This document shows positions 11,576-24,285 of a stretch of DNA of 64,000 bases, piece after piece. Under the pieces are notes generated by a model. It worked only from the letters and a program-made list of their open reading frames with translations, did no database searches and was not told the origin of the DNA. Positions within the stretch are counted from its first letter, which is position 1. Each line of letters opens with the position of its first letter. The translations under genes were made by a program, and so were the position numbers. Location of the stretch: contig NC_033621.1 in assembly GCF_001540865.1 (NCBI RefSeq), forward strand, positions 20,434,064-20,498,063, written 5' to 3'. This DNA is from Ananas comosus. Its lineage: Eukaryota; Streptophyta; Magnoliopsida; Poales; Bromeliaceae.

Positions 11576-12698
11576 CCAAGGATCTATCTAGATTGTATCT
11601 ATCACCTAGAGGGGGGTGAATAGGTGAAATAGCCAAAAACCACAAATCTCAATGCGATAAAAATAAATGCGGAAAATAAAAATCACACCGAGATTTACGT
11701 GGGAAAACTCCAATTTGGAGAAAAACCCATGGGACCAACACGCAAAAAAATAATCCACTAAGAGAAAAGATTACAAGGTGATTACCGACTCCACGGACTC
11801 AACCTCTCTTAACCTCCTATGAATCTCGCGCAATCCTCCGGGTTGTCCACGCCCTCACGTTCGAATCCACGAACGCCTCCACTTCGAATCCACGAAGCTT
11901 CAATCACGCCGAATCCACGACGCCACTCGAATCCACGAGCCCACGATTCGAATCCACGAACCGCCTTCGTTCACGCCGAATCCACGACGCCGTTCATGAA
12001 GAGCATCATGATTATGGTGATCCTTTGCTTAGAGTATCGATGAAAATCAGGGAAGGAAACTTCAAGCGAAGCTGAGATCAAATCGACATATAGATATGAA
12101 ATTTCAATATATCAATTTGACCTAAAAGAGGCTTTTTGTAGAAAATAGGTTTTAGATGAAACCCGAGCCTCTAGGGTTTCTCAAACATGTATTTTCGTGA
12201 TGCTTGATATGTTAGAGAAGCCCAATAGCTTATTTATAGACTTTAGAATCAATTAGAGTCGGATTAGAAAGTTTTCATGATTTTATACTGTGTACCGGTA
12301 CACTTTAGGCTGTCACCGGTTACACAATGACGGAACGAAAAACCTGACGAAACAGTGAAACCGGTTACATCCACGATGGCCGTACCAGTAAACATTTTGT
12401 ACCGGTACACTTCTGATGCTGTATCGGTACACTTTGCAAATTTTTGCCGTTTCGGGTTTTGCAAAGTTCCGATGCACTTTCTAATCCGATAGACATTGAT
12501 ATTATGATTTTAATGTCTACAATTAAGTATGAATCACCATAATCATGAATTAACACTTTACCTGGACATCGTGATTCACAGTGTGAGTTGTTTTCCAACT
12601 TCTTCGAAATCCTGAATTCTTCGATCTTCGACAATACGCACCGATCCTTCAAGACTCCGACTCACTTCATGAAACTTGCCAACACACAAGACTTAACA
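11576..12698 (-). mobile_element. Sirevirus (Copia/SIRE-like) 3' LTR
   Basis: On the minus strand the LTR starts TGTTAAGTC at 12698, right after a purine tract, and ends near 11576. It contains the cacctagaggggggtgaata block (11600-11624), also found inverted at 23790-23815. ACCGGT-centred motifs occur at 12290-12430 (GTACCGGTACAC type). Arrays of short palindromes in LTRs are a known property of Sireviruses. Confidence 0.65.
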
Positions 12699-13260
12699 AT
12701 CTTCCCCTTTGGCAATTTCGTGACAAAACTCACACAAACTCAAAAATTACAATTTAAAGAAAAACGAAGTTCAATTGTCATCACCAAAATATTGAACTCC
12801 TCGCGTGTAATCCAAATACAATTTGAAACTTAAACTTACATCAAAAACTCCTAAAACAGACTCTATGACTTAGACGCAACAAGGAGTCTTGAAGTCTTGA
12901 TTTCCTGCAAAACAATTTATCCAAAAAGATATAGAAAGTTAAATTCTGGACATCCTTACAATTTACACTTCTTCTCCCCCTTTGTTCTTTATTCCTTCTT
13001 CTTCTCGAAATATCACTCCTTGTCTCCCTTTGTTCACCGGTTCTTTAGATCAATACATGTTCATCATTGTTCTCCCCCTTTTTGTCAAAAATTGCCAAAG
13101 ATAAAACATATGAAGAGAGAAAACATACTAAGAGCATAAGAGTAGTCAAATCATAGTTACAGGCCTAAAACAAAAGTAAAACCATGCAAATGAAAAATAA
13201 GCAAGCAAAGCTAAAACATCGTCCTAAAAGCTAAGTAGCAAGACTAAGTGCGAGGATGTA
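12699..13260 (-). mobile_element. Sirevirus 3' internal region with polypurine tract
   Basis: The minus strand reads GCCAAAGGGGAAGA at 12699-12713, the usual SIRE-type polypurine tract. A second related block (caattttTgacaaaaagggggag type) lies at about 13064-13100. Such repeated purine motifs upstream of the LTR are characteristic of Sireviruses. The fragment is lost by about 13260-13440, where a short acidic coding tail (GAGDDDDDGEDTE) of unknown origin lies next to the NUP43 terminal exon. Confidence 0.55.
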
Positions 13261-13487
13261 ATCACTCCGTGTCCTCACCATCATCATCATCATCTCCTGC
13301 ACCAGCTCCAGACCCTCCAGCCTCAGTAGTATTACCAGACGGTGGAATGAGTGGATGTCGTGAAGTCGATCTGGTATAAGTAGTGTAGGTGAGATGAACA
13401 TGTCCCGATCGCGCCTGCCGGAAGAACATCCTTGCCGAAATATGCAGAAGTTCAAAAAAGAAAAAGAAAAACAAATCAAAGCTATGT

Positions 13488-15034
13488 TTATTGAATAGCC
13501 ATCGCGTCTCTTCCCCGCGATAAAATCGCCATGCTTTCCCATTCCAGAGCACAAACCACATCCTGTAAGAGAATTTGGGTGTTAAACAGGTACAAATATA
13601 CATCATACAATGAGTGACCAAAGGTTCCTCCCCTACTTTTAAAGATATTATGAAGGATTAACAGTTCAATCTTTTGACTCATAACTCACAAAAGGATTTT
13701 GGGGATCAATGTCAAAGGCATTGATAGCACATGGCTCAGCTAATAGCTCAACAGGATCTTCACCTGTTAAAACACACCCAAAAAAAAAAATAAATCAAGA
13801 CCAGCTTACCAATTGTTTAAGACCACTAAAATAACACCATCAAAGTGATTAGTTTGCAATCTCTTGGAAATATTTGGGCCAGAAATGGCAAAAAACAGAG
13901 TTCGATGAAAGTTCCTTTATATTGCATGAATGACTTTGGATTTTCATTTCATTTTCATTGTTTATGTTGATTTTTATTTGACCACGCATTCCTGATGACT
14001 GAAACTGGTGATTCACAAGAGTGCATCGATTTGATCCAACCAATTATGGAATTCAATGGAAAAAAGGATAATGAAGTAAGTCGAATCACGTCATAAATAA
14101 TTCAAGCTATTTGAATAATCAAAAAAACAATATGGAAGGAAATTGTCTTGTCCAATTTAGTGCCAATTTGCACATTAAAGCATATTTCGCCATCTCTTGA
14201 GAGAAAACTTACCTTGTTCAAGAACTACAAGGATCCCATCTTCTGAGCACACCATAACAGGTAATATTTTCGTCGACAGAGCTGAGGTAATTCCAGAAGA
14301 TTGAGTGTAGCTGTCATACTGAACCTTGCATACCTCGCTCTCGGAGACTGGTTGGTCCGTCCCATTAAGACAGACTCCAGAGAGTAGGATCGGCCACTGC
14401 TGCCAACGAAGATCCCAAGCAAATAGAGTTCCAGAAGAGCCCCCCACCTTCAGAATTTTAAATAAGATGCACATTAAGAGCATGTCATTATATCAAGCAC
14501 TCATTAGGAAGTCCTGAACTAAAAGACATGGTATTAAATTGGAAAAATCCCAAAATAAAGTGATTACAAAATGCTCATTAACCCAAGGAACTATCATGAA
14601 GCTTATTTGTGTTTAAATAAAGAAATGTCTAAAGCTACGAACGCACATTTAGCTTCCGAAGATATTATCAACTCTTTACACCAGAAGATTTGAATACTTC
14701 TTAATCACATAAGCTAAATTATTAAGGACATATGAATAGAAAGACAGCTCAGGTACATCTGCTGATCTTTGAAAGAATTTCCCCCAACAATAACATGTGT
14801 TAACATATGTGCATATCAGTATACATACTACATGAGAGCAGCTTCTGCTGGTCTTTTAATGAAGGTACCATAGACTATGGATATTTATGGATCCAACGAT
14901 ATAAAACAACGGATTACACATTTCTAAATGAACATCTGCCTTGAGTGAGTTGTGGTGATCTTACTATACATATATGCTTTCGTGATGGATGGATGTCAAT
15001 TGAATGCACTATGCCAGTGACATTTCCTCTTCCC
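13488..15034 (-). CDS. NUP43: NUP43-like WD-repeat nucleoporin, C-terminal exons
   Basis: Four minus-strand exons join in frame with GT-AG borders: 15034-14965, 14447-14213, 13763-13690 and 13562-13488 (stop TAA). They encode GIVHSIDIHPSRKHICI, then GGSSGTLFAWDLRWQQWP, then SEDGILVVLEQ, then LLAEPCAINAFDIDPQNP, and finally CALEWESMAIL. From memory of the family, these match plant NUP43, a beta-propeller subunit of the Nup107-160 (Y) complex of the nuclear pore. The FAWDLRW motif is a WD repeat. The first listed exon begins inside a split codon (one base, G), so at least one 5' exon is needed. No intact upstream exon with an ATG was recognised. A Sirevirus 3' end lies just downstream. Whether the locus is functional is uncertain. 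Confidence 0.72.
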
Positions 15035-17998
15035 CTGCAACACCAGTATGCTCGTTTGATCAGGCTAAATAGCGAATTCAAATAGCTTATAGAGCTTACA
15101 AAGATAAGTGAGTGTAGCCATATTTGGCAGATATGCTTCAACCATATTGCGGCATCATTAATGAGATTACAAGAATTGCACCGGCGCGCTATGGCAGGGC
15201 CAAAGTGATCTGAAAGCAACAATGAAAAAGAATAAAGCAAAAAGAGATTAAAACATGCATACTATTTCTCTAGACAAATCCGTATAGAACACTTACTGAA
15301 ATGCAATAGTACTAAAAGAGTAGCCATACAATTTAATAATGTTGAAAACTAAAATTTCGTTCTTATCGATTCAATGTTCTCATTAGTACTTTTCTATTTC
15401 TTGTTCTGCATTGCTAGCCAAGTTGGATGGTTGCATGCAGAGCACACTATGCAGGCCTCGCCTTTAGCTAAAATAGAAGTATGAGAAGAAAATTGAATTA
15501 GAAATTTAGCTAAAGATTGGAATAACGTCAACAGTAGCAAAATGACCAAGGATTAAAAAAAATTCTCTTATGTTACTACATAAGAGCGTTGTCACACTAC
15601 ATAAATAGCAAGTTGCACCAAAACAAATATTAAAATCAAGGCTCGGTTTTTCTATCTAAAAACCCAAAGTTCATTTTCTTACAACGAAAAAAGAGAACTC
15701 GCAACATCAGTGTAAAAAAAGAAAATATTGCAGGAACAATTGTTAGTTTTAGTAATTCGCATAAAATTAAGCATATCTGCCTCTGGAAAGTAAAATTTTT
15801 TAAGAGATATTGCGTGGAAACAAACTTGGTATCACAAAGCCCCTTGTCATCATTGCCCTACATTAGATAGCAAAAGTACCGTGTAAAATATTGTTCCAAA
15901 ATAGAGAATTAGAGCTTTAAAATTACAAACCTTCTGCATCACAAAGTCCCTTGTGTCATCATTGCCTTACATTACATAGCAAAAGTAGTGTGGAGACAAA
16001 CTGTTTTAAAGTAGAAAGACAAAGTATCGAGAAAGGAACAAATATATTGAAAAGGTAAGCAAACCTGTGAGCTAGCAAGGACCAAAATATTTGGTAAAAT
16101 AAGAGGCCAAAGAATAGCACAACATAAAGACAACTAAAAGCAAAATACTCGTTAAGTATACAAAGCTCGATAATGAGAACGAAGACAAAAAGGAGAAAGT
16201 CAGTGAGAAAAAAGAAAAAAGAAACGAATTAGATCACATACATAGTCACATAAAATCAACTAAGAATGAAAAAGAAAAGGTTCAAGAAACTAAACTTTTC
16301 GCGAGGCACATATGAGGGGAGGCCTAATTGGAAGAAGGTTTTCTTTAAAATCAATAGCGATGAAAAAAATATTAGAGAATAAATGAGAAGGCAAGGTGAC
16401 CAAAAGATTGTATATATAAAGCCTAAAGCAACAGATTTGTTAAACATAAGATGTTTAGAGGTGAGCTTTACGAAATCCACATTCAAACAAAACAAATTTT
16501 ATACAAATTAAACCCAGAAATTGCTATGAAATATATCATAGAGATTGTTCCAACGTTTTAGTCCTAATCGAAAGATATATAATTAGAAGAATCTTACAAA
16601 GGCCAATCAACTAATCACTAAGCAATATAAGCAAATAAAGACTCAAATAGCAACACTATTATTTGGGAGGCTGAAGTGCTCATACTGTCCTCTTTGATCC
16701 AAACCTATATAGAAGATGAATAGCTAAAGCAATTGCTATATAGCTGTCCAAGCTAACTTATCTATCAAAACTAATTCTTTGTGTTAAAGAATGTAATAAA
16801 GCCAATGAGTAACAGGACCTAAAACTCAAGATCGTCTATTCTGATACTATGTTAATTTGAAATAGCCATTATCTCAAAAAATTCAGAGTATAAAAAAGTC
16901 AGTATTTTTTTTAATATTTATATTCAACATTTTGGATAATATTGAGTCGGATCACAATCCTCTCAGATTAAAGAGGTTTTGAAGTTCGATTTACATCTAT
17001 CTTACCATATACGTCAATCATATTTTGGGGTTCGCAAGTAGAATTTCTCTTTAACTTTTACTCGATACCATCTTGCTAAGTATCCTGCTAAGTATCTTAA
17101 GTACGATTGCATATCCTTAACTTAAGAAAAATACTGTAAAATACAGAATGTATTAACTAAAGTTGCAGGTCAAATGGATACAAAGATGGACATAATTAAG
17201 ATTATATTGAAAACTTTTCATAGAAATAAAATTATAAGAACGAACACTACAAAAAAAAATAATATGCTATAAATGACATGAACATCCATAAGTTAAACAT
17301 CAGATGTTTAGAGATAAACCTTGTGAAATACACATTCAAAAGAAAAACAAAGTATTAAAAAATTATTACAATCCAGACCTAAGCCTTGCTACAAAGTATA
17401 TCATACAGATTGTTCAAATATTTTAGTCCAAATCAAAAGATTTATAATGAGAATAATCAGGCAAAAATCAATCAGAAATTACTATGAACCAAATGGTGGA
17501 TTAGCAAAACAATAAACAATAGAATTAAACAGCTAGAAAAATAGATTAATATTTGGTAGGCTATAGAACTCATATACCTCCATCTTTTCCAACCAGATCC
17601 CAACAGAAGATTAAGGCCTACAGCGGTTGATATACAGTCATCCAAGCTACCTTGTCATCTAAATTTTTTAGATAAAATTTATGAATAATTAAAGCACATA
17701 CTACTCATATAAAATCAACTAGGCTCAGGGGGAAAAAAAGATTTTAGAAACTGAGCATTTCGTGAGGCACGCATTTCTCAAGGCTTAATCAGAAGAAGAT
17801 TTTCCTTAAAATCTGTAGAAACAAAAGAGAGATCAGAAATTAAACTAAAATAGAAGGCAGGGAAAAAATTATATGTACAAAGCCTGAAGAAACAAATTTG
17901 TTAAACATAAGATGTTTAGAGGTAACTCTGTGTAGTCCACATTCAAAACAAAAGCAAAGCATACAATGTCTTATACAAATTGAACCTAGAAATTGCTA

Positions 17999-18060
<62 letters not shown>

Positions 18061-20500
18061 NTTTAGGCCTAATCAAAAGATATATAGTGAGAAGAATTTT
18101 ATAAAGATTAACAGGAATTACTACGGGAAAAAAAAAGACCAATCAGCTAATCACTAAACAACAAAATGGAAATTGTGTAGTTTAATTCATAAGAAAAAAG
18201 GATTGATAAACAGAAGCTATTTTACAATCGTTGCTTAAAATTGGACAAATTAAGGGGGAGAAAAAAAAAAAGTCAACAGAGAAAAAGAATTATATGAATT
18301 TTGAATTTGTAGAATTATAGTTCAATACCTCGTGATCAAATTTGGGCAGACGATCTGAATTTGTAGAAGAAAAAGAACCTAGCTAATCAAACACAAAGAA
18401 TTATATAATCCAAAAACCGGAGTGATATTCAATTAAGAAACCAAGATGGAAATACTCTTCAAAAGGGGATTAGGTGTTATATTAGATAGACAAAATAACC
18501 CAGTGAACCACAAAGCTCTGCCCACATATACTATCAAACCAACTAACCATTTATTCAGTAAAATGAAACCCAAGATGCTCCGCATACCTGATTATCAGCA
18601 GCCCTGGCATAAAAAGCTAAAACAATCAGTATAGGGCATACCAAAATAAAAAAGAAAAAAAAGGTTAGAATGCTTAGTAAGCCGCAACTGTTGAGTGCGT
18701 CATTTTTGCAGGTAAACATCTGACAAAATTGTCCAATAGGTCCATGTTAAATAATCAACTTTTAATCTTACATTATTGCAAAAAAACTCCAAATTCCATA
18801 TTAACATACCATAGAAACACAGTTTATCAAGAAGATCATATAGCTGATTCTTTCTTAGAAGCAGCACCCCTTTAGACACTTTTAAAAAATTTAAACCGTG
18901 CCATCTTTATGTCCATTAGATATAGGGGATTCCTTACGAACTTTAATTAGAATAGTTACATATGGCTACACAACTTTTGCTAGCTGATAACAAACATTCA
19001 ATGAACCAAAAGAATAAGAGATCGAAAGCAACAGAAACACCACTAAAAGAAATATAAATCATAGCATTATGAAAGTAGCTAACAAAAAAAAAAAAGAATA
19101 ATCAATAGGCTCAAATAGTTTCGAACGAACCGAGTGAGCTCAGATAGCAAGGATACCGCCATGTTTTTCTTCACATATTTGATGTACTTTTTTTTTAGGC
19201 AATAATCGGTGCAAGCGTTGCCCTAAGGCCATCAAGCTTGCCCTTTTTAAATTCCATATCAGCATTACCCTGCAAACTATTTGAGGCCATAGATTACCCA
19301 TATCTTTTGTGCCACTACTTCCATAATGCTGCGATCAAAACACCAGCATTTTTTGCTGCACACTCGATGGATATTCTTTCAGCCAATAATGGTCGCAAGA
19401 GTTGGTGCTAATTTTTTTTACTCTATATTATTACCAACCATCTTCGGAAATAAATTATGATGAGTAATGGTATTATGGACCACCCCCAGAAAATTGCCAG
19501 CAACAAATGGGGAAAAAAAAATCTAAAATATTAGGCCCCACATCAAACTTCCGAAGAGAACAATATCATATTTTTATTATTGCTACCCAGCACGTGCCTC
19601 ATAACCCTAAACCCACCATGCTTTTTTTTTTTTTTGTACAATTGTTGCCTATCAACAGCTCGCTCATGTTTCGTTTACACAAACCGAGGGGAAAATAATA
19701 GGAAATCAGGTTTTTTTTGCACAAACTAGAAATAATAAAGCCAACAGGAATACAGAGTAGCTATTAACTATAGTGAAAATATAAGGGAGGCAAAGCATTG
19801 AAACCAAGAAGAATAGTAACAAATGGTATCGGTTCCTTTTATTACGACCAGCTGCAAGGGACAAACCAAAAAATATGAAATAGAAAAAATACGAAAAAAA
19901 AATAAAAGAATAGTTAGGGAAACAGAGTACTGCAAATGGATTATAAAAAAAAAATAGATTACCCCACAAAAAAAAAGACATAAGTTACACTAGCATCAAA
20001 AGCATTAGCTAAAATATACTAGTATTCTAACCTGGAAAAAATCTATAAGGATTCGATTAGTCTAACAATCAACCTTGCAAGTAGCCTACTCACTGGCTCA
20101 TCTCATCAAGCAACACACAAAGCACCAGCTAAATTCCCAATAAATTTTGCTCATAAGTTAACAAAAGTAGCGTAGCCTTAGTAGGGTTTATAAAATTTCT
20201 CAAGCAAACAAATGGTGCGCGCAAAGGCACTCATACAAATTTGCATAAATTTTTTTTATCTCCTAAATTAAAATTCCTGACTTCGAAGGTCAACTTATAT
20301 GCAGTTTTCTGACAGCACCAGCGAGTAGATGCAACACAACAATTAAAATCGGAAGAGGTCGCAAAGTACCATAATCACAGTAGCAGCCAAACAAATAGAT
20401 ACAACACAGCCAGCAAGAACAAAAGGCAAAAAAAAATTCATTAAATTTCCAACCCCGTATCTAAAATAGAATATGCACCATAAGAAAAGGGAACCGATCG
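15035..20500 (-). other. AT-rich interval, probable NUP43 intron with internal duplications
   Basis: No exon was recognised. A segment is present in three degenerate direct copies: 16246-16760, 17290-17665 and 17705-18170, sharing the gttaaacat(a/c)agatgtttag block. A shorter pair occurs at 15838-15910 and 15950-16020, with the 'gtcatcattgcc' block. A (TA)n-(GA)n run at 18001-18060 ends in an N. Two related blocks sit at 19190-19240 and 19385-19410. If the GC-rich region at 20861 is exon 1, this is a ~5.8-kb intron. Confidence 0.45.
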
Positions 20501-20860
20501 ACCTACAACACCAGCGAGCAAATCTGGATGGAACCAATGGCGGCGGGGATGAAGAACAGGGATAAAAAATCGAAGGGAACCAAAGAGAAAAGTAAACAGC
20601 AGGAAAAGAGAAACAAACCGCAAATAATCTGGTATTTATAAGCCATCTTTCTGAACAAGAGATCGATCAATTTATCAGAGAAAGAAGGGGCATGAGACAC
20701 ACCCGGAGTCAGAGACCATACCCCGACCGTACCTACCGTACCCATCGAGCCATCTACGCGTGGCCACCGACTCCCCACGACGCCTTGGCGAGTTGCAGAA
20801 GGGCACGTCACAGGAGAGCATGGCCCGCCTTCCGAGGCAGTAAAAAAGCCAAGGCCGTAC

Positions 20861-21357
20861 CAACGGCTCCGCCAGGCCACGGCGGAGACAACGACAGAAC
20901 CACACCTCCTCTGTCCTGAAAAGGATGGCACCCCCGTCCTCGCAAAGACTGGGGCAACGGCTCCATACAGCTGAGAACGTGCGATGGAAGAAAAGATGCA
21001 GCCCATACCGCCGACGGCACAACGCCACCCCCCTCCCCACATGTACGGAAAGGCGGACCTGATAGGACATGCGGCAAGAGAAGGAGGGGAGGCGCTAGAC
21101 CGCACGGTGTCGCGGCTGCGCAGCGAAGGCGGAGAGGATGGAGAGAAAGCGAGGGGGGAACACCGCGCCGTACGGGAGAGGCGGCTGTGCTCCTGAAGGA
21201 GGACGGCAACCATCGCAGCGAGGACAAAGAGGACGAAAAAGTCAGAGCGGACCATCTCGTCCGAAGACGAAGAGGGAGAGGAGAAGCGGGGCGGCACGGC
21301 GCCGTACGCGAGGGCGGAGAGCGCGAAATGCGGGGAGGGCTCCGTTAGGGTTGCTGA
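20861..21357 (-). pseudogene. Candidate degraded first exon of NUP43 (tentative)
   Basis: This is a GC- and CpG-rich island in AT-rich surroundings. One minus-strand frame is open from just after a TAA near the left edge of the Helitron down to 20861. There a GTAC donor leaves two bases (TG), exactly the phase needed to join the exon at 15034 and make ...RSRW-GRGNVTG. The residues before the donor (FARTG, QRR-G--VVS) loosely resemble the end of plant NUP43 exon 1. No ATG precedes the conserved part in this frame, so the exon is decayed or the reading is wrong. It could instead be an unrelated GC island. Confidence 0.3.
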
Positions 21358-21369
21358 TTCATAGGATTA

Positions 21370-21397
21370 CTAGGTAAGGAGCCGCGCTTCGCTGCGG
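21370..21397 (-). mobile_element. Helitron-like 3' terminus
   Basis: The minus strand reads a GC-rich hairpin, CCGCAGCGAAGCGCGG (21397-21382), a short spacer, then CTAG (21373-21370) followed by T. A hairpin about 10 bases before CTRR with a 3' T is the Helitron end signature. The element body lies to the right. Two similar ends occur at 45162 and 49249. Confidence 0.5.
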
Positions 21398-21458
21398 ATG
21401 GAAAGATTTATAATAAACATACATTAGTAAATATTAAACGACAAAAATAATAATATTT

Positions 21459-21602
21459 TGTGACACTCCAATAGTCCCATATTCGATGGAAATAGGGTTA
21501 TCATTGAGTTTATAAAATACTTAGACACTAGTAATAATAACTGGGCTTAAACATTTTGGACCGGTGGTTGGGCCCAACGAATTATTATTGCTACTGGGCT
21601 GG
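21459..21602 (+). repeat. TRIM-family LTR, 5' part, split by a nested LTR
   Basis: This is the reverse complement of the TRIM LTRs at 31290-31440 and 31656-31807. It starts TGTGACACTCC and breaks after ...GGGCTGG. The missing end (atcattaca plus the primer site) continues at 24286-24315, beyond the inserted solo LTR. Confidence 0.7.
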
Positions 21603-23649
21603 TGTCACAACCCAATCCCCGCCAATTTGGTCGGGTTTGGGTCACGTCAACAGACGCCGAACGGACAGGGCCTCCCCCGCCCGCCCAAGGCTCTAACAGT
21701 ATGTATAATAAAGCAATCAAGTAAGGTGATTAGTAATTATACAAGGCTTGCACGAGGGCAAGCGACAATAAAAGCGGAAGCTCTAGGCTATACATACAAC
21801 ATACATATACTTGATTGCTTATTGCATCAAATACAAGTAAACTATTACATTCTCTTTCTTTCATTCATAATCCTTTACATTTAGTCATTCACCAATTACA
21901 TGATTGTTTCCACTTTTACAACTTTCTAATTCAACAAAAGAAGTTGATACATGTATACCAAAAGGGTAATGACTATAAAATGATATAAGTCCCCGGTGGC
22001 CGCTATCTACGGCGCCAAACCCTTGCCTCGGTCCTCCGCCGCCCCGCTCGCATTAAGATTTGTAGGGTTAGTGGTAATGAGAACTAGAACAAAGTTCCCA
22101 GTGGGTTCGGCAACCGACCTCGCCGACTTACCCACTAGGTCTATTTAGGCATAAGTATTTCAAGAAATGGAAATAGTAACCATATAACTGAATGCATCTA
22201 ATACTATGCCTGCAAGAAAGAATGTCAGTGGATAGTAATCAATAATACTTGATATGCATGCATGCATGTTCTTTACTTTACTTTACTTTACCTTTCATTA
22301 CCCAATCTTTCCGGTTAACTTTGTTAACCCCAATAGCTCACCATTTCAATTTTGTTTCCCGTCTACTGGGGAAGGCTTTTAGCGCTACCACCCGAGGGAT
22401 TTTTATCGACGGGGTTCGGCCCCATGGTGTCTACACTCCGAGTACACCGCTTGAGGGGGAGCGACCTCCCACAAGCCAAAGTCAATGTGAGCCTCGATCC
22501 AATCCTCACGCGGAGGATCCATAGCCACTAGTCACAATGTCATTGTCTTAATAGGTTCTTACCTATTGTTCATGTCATGTTCTAAGTTGTTCTCGCCACA
22601 ATGTCACTATGGTTAAACCTATGTTTAACAATGTCATTTTCAAGGTTATTCATGTCTCTAATATCAATGTCACCATTGTTTACTATAGTCAAGTCCATGT
22701 CCCACATTCATACATCTCAAGGGTTCAATCAATACATGTCCTCTATGGTTTGTAGTTCTCTGTTTTTTTTATCCAAGATAAAAGCATACAATTAACCATC
22801 CAAAGTCCACATGTACAACTACCCTATCATGCATGAATGAATATATACTACATGCTCAATACAAAGCGACATAGACATAGAAGGGAATCCAACGATTCCG
22901 GAATGCACTCCCCACCTTGTGAGGTATAAGAAGATCATTCCGACACTTTCCTCGCTCAACGAACGCCTACCTCGCTCAACGAACGCCTACCTCGCGTCCT
23001 ACAACCCAAAAGAAAGCTCATTTTAGCCCTTTTGTACATGAACTATATTCTAACATTTTCGTTTCGCGAAACGGAGTTTCCCACCGCGTTAGGAACACCC
23101 CTAATTAGGTTTCTACGGGGTCAATTCGTCCCCAAAAAATCCTAGAGCAAAAACCCCAATTTCGGTGCCCTAATAATGCCATATGTGCTCAAACCCTAGA
23201 TTGATCTCATTGCTAAGCAAAAGAAAGCTTAGAATCGTCTAGGAAGCATTCTAATAAGGTTTCTAAACTTTTTAAACCATTCCTAGAACATCCTTTGCAA
23301 GTTCTAAGGTTCCACCATGAGAGCATCTCAAGGTCACCATGGATTTCATGGTTTCATGGTGTTAGAGGAGTTCTAGGTTAATTTAGAGGACAACAAACCC
23401 CAAAAATCTCGGTTTAAACCAAACCCTAGAGTTCTGCAAGCATGAGAACTCACCTTTGCCCAAGCCCTAGCAAGCTCCTTCTTGTTGGAGAGCTCCTAGG
23501 TCCACTAAATCCACCAAAACCACCTTCTTCTTTTTCTTCTCCACTTTCTCCACCAAACCCTAGGGTTTTTCTAGAGAGAGAAAGAGAGAAATGAGAGAGA
23601 GAGAGGGTGTGTGTGTGTGCTATGAAGAGAGGAGGGGATTAGGCTAGTN

Positions 23650-23860
23650 TAGTGGATTTTCTTTGCGTGATCGGTCCCGTGGGTTTTTCACTCCGAATTG
23701 GAGTTTTCCCACGTTAAATTCTCGGTGTGCTATTTTAATTTCCGCTATTTTGTCTTGTTTGCATCGAGATTTTTCGAGTTTGCCGGATTTACACCTATTC
23801 ACCCCCCTCTAGGTGTTACTTACCTTTTAGATCCTCGGGATCCATATCTTACAGACCTCA
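23650..23860 (+). mobile_element. Sirevirus LTR tail fragment
   Basis: This segment matches the reverse complement of 11580-11750, sharing 'aattggagttttcccacgt' and the 'cacctattcacccccctcta' block. It begins directly after the N at 23649, so it may be a nested insertion or a chimeric assembly join. Confidence 0.5.
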
Positions 23861-23878
23861 CATTGCTGTCTGGGGCCC

Positions 23879-24083
23879 CTTGTACCGGTACGAGGATTCT
23901 TGTACGGGTACAAGGCCAAGCAGTGAGCCAAACCCGAGAGCTGGCCTCCCGGGTTCGCAGGTCTTGTACCGGTACAAGGGGTCTTGTACCGGTACAGCGC
24001 CTGGACTGCACCAACCCGAGAGCTGTCTGAGCTCTGGTCGCTGGTTGTACCGGTACAACCATCACCCTTGTACCGGTACAAGA
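23879..24083. repeat. Array of TTGTACCGGTACAA palindromes
   Basis: Six 14-16-bp palindromic sites centred on ACCGGT (one ACGGGT variant) lie at about 23879, 23903, 23964, 23983, 24045 and 24067, within 205 bp. They are embedded in the U3 part of the solo Gypsy LTR. They could be protein-binding sites or relics of local duplication. Confidence 0.6.
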
Positions 24084-24285
24084 CATCCAGAATGTAGTTT
24101 TTGACTTCGATTCGGCTCTACTTCGCGCCGGTCGACGCCAAAACCATTCTAAGTCTTTCTAAACTCATTTTTGCCCTTCCAAACATGTTAGAATGCCAAT
24201 TGGAATTCGTCCAACCATCCCGCTTGACACTTTAACCAATTTTGACTAAAGTTCGATAATCGCTTCGGGATTTCAATACGTTACA

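Larger units (their letters stand above)
21603..24285 (-). mobile_element. Gypsy solo LTR with 5-bp target-site duplication
   Basis: Read on the minus strand it starts TGTAACG at 24285 and ends TTGTGACA at 21603. GCTGG flanks it on both sides (21598-21602 and 24286-24290), a 5-bp target-site duplication. Its layout parallels the chromovirus LTR: TGTAA start, ACCGGT-palindrome array, and a gccgaacggacaggg block near the end. Bases 22260-23640 carry aaaccctag-rich and (GA)n/(GT)n sequence. An N at 23649 and a Sirevirus-like tail (23650-23860) interrupt it. Confidence 0.7.

Noticed and set aside
15070..15215. Candidate NUP43 exon reading HFGPAIARRCNSCN
   Set aside because: It does not resemble the family and the required codon phase and Trp are absent; it is more likely intron.
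20503..20660. Minus-strand TATAAATA at about 20640 as a gene promoter
   Set aside because: No coding exon with an ATG could be linked to it, and it would lie inside the NUP43 intron under the preferred model.
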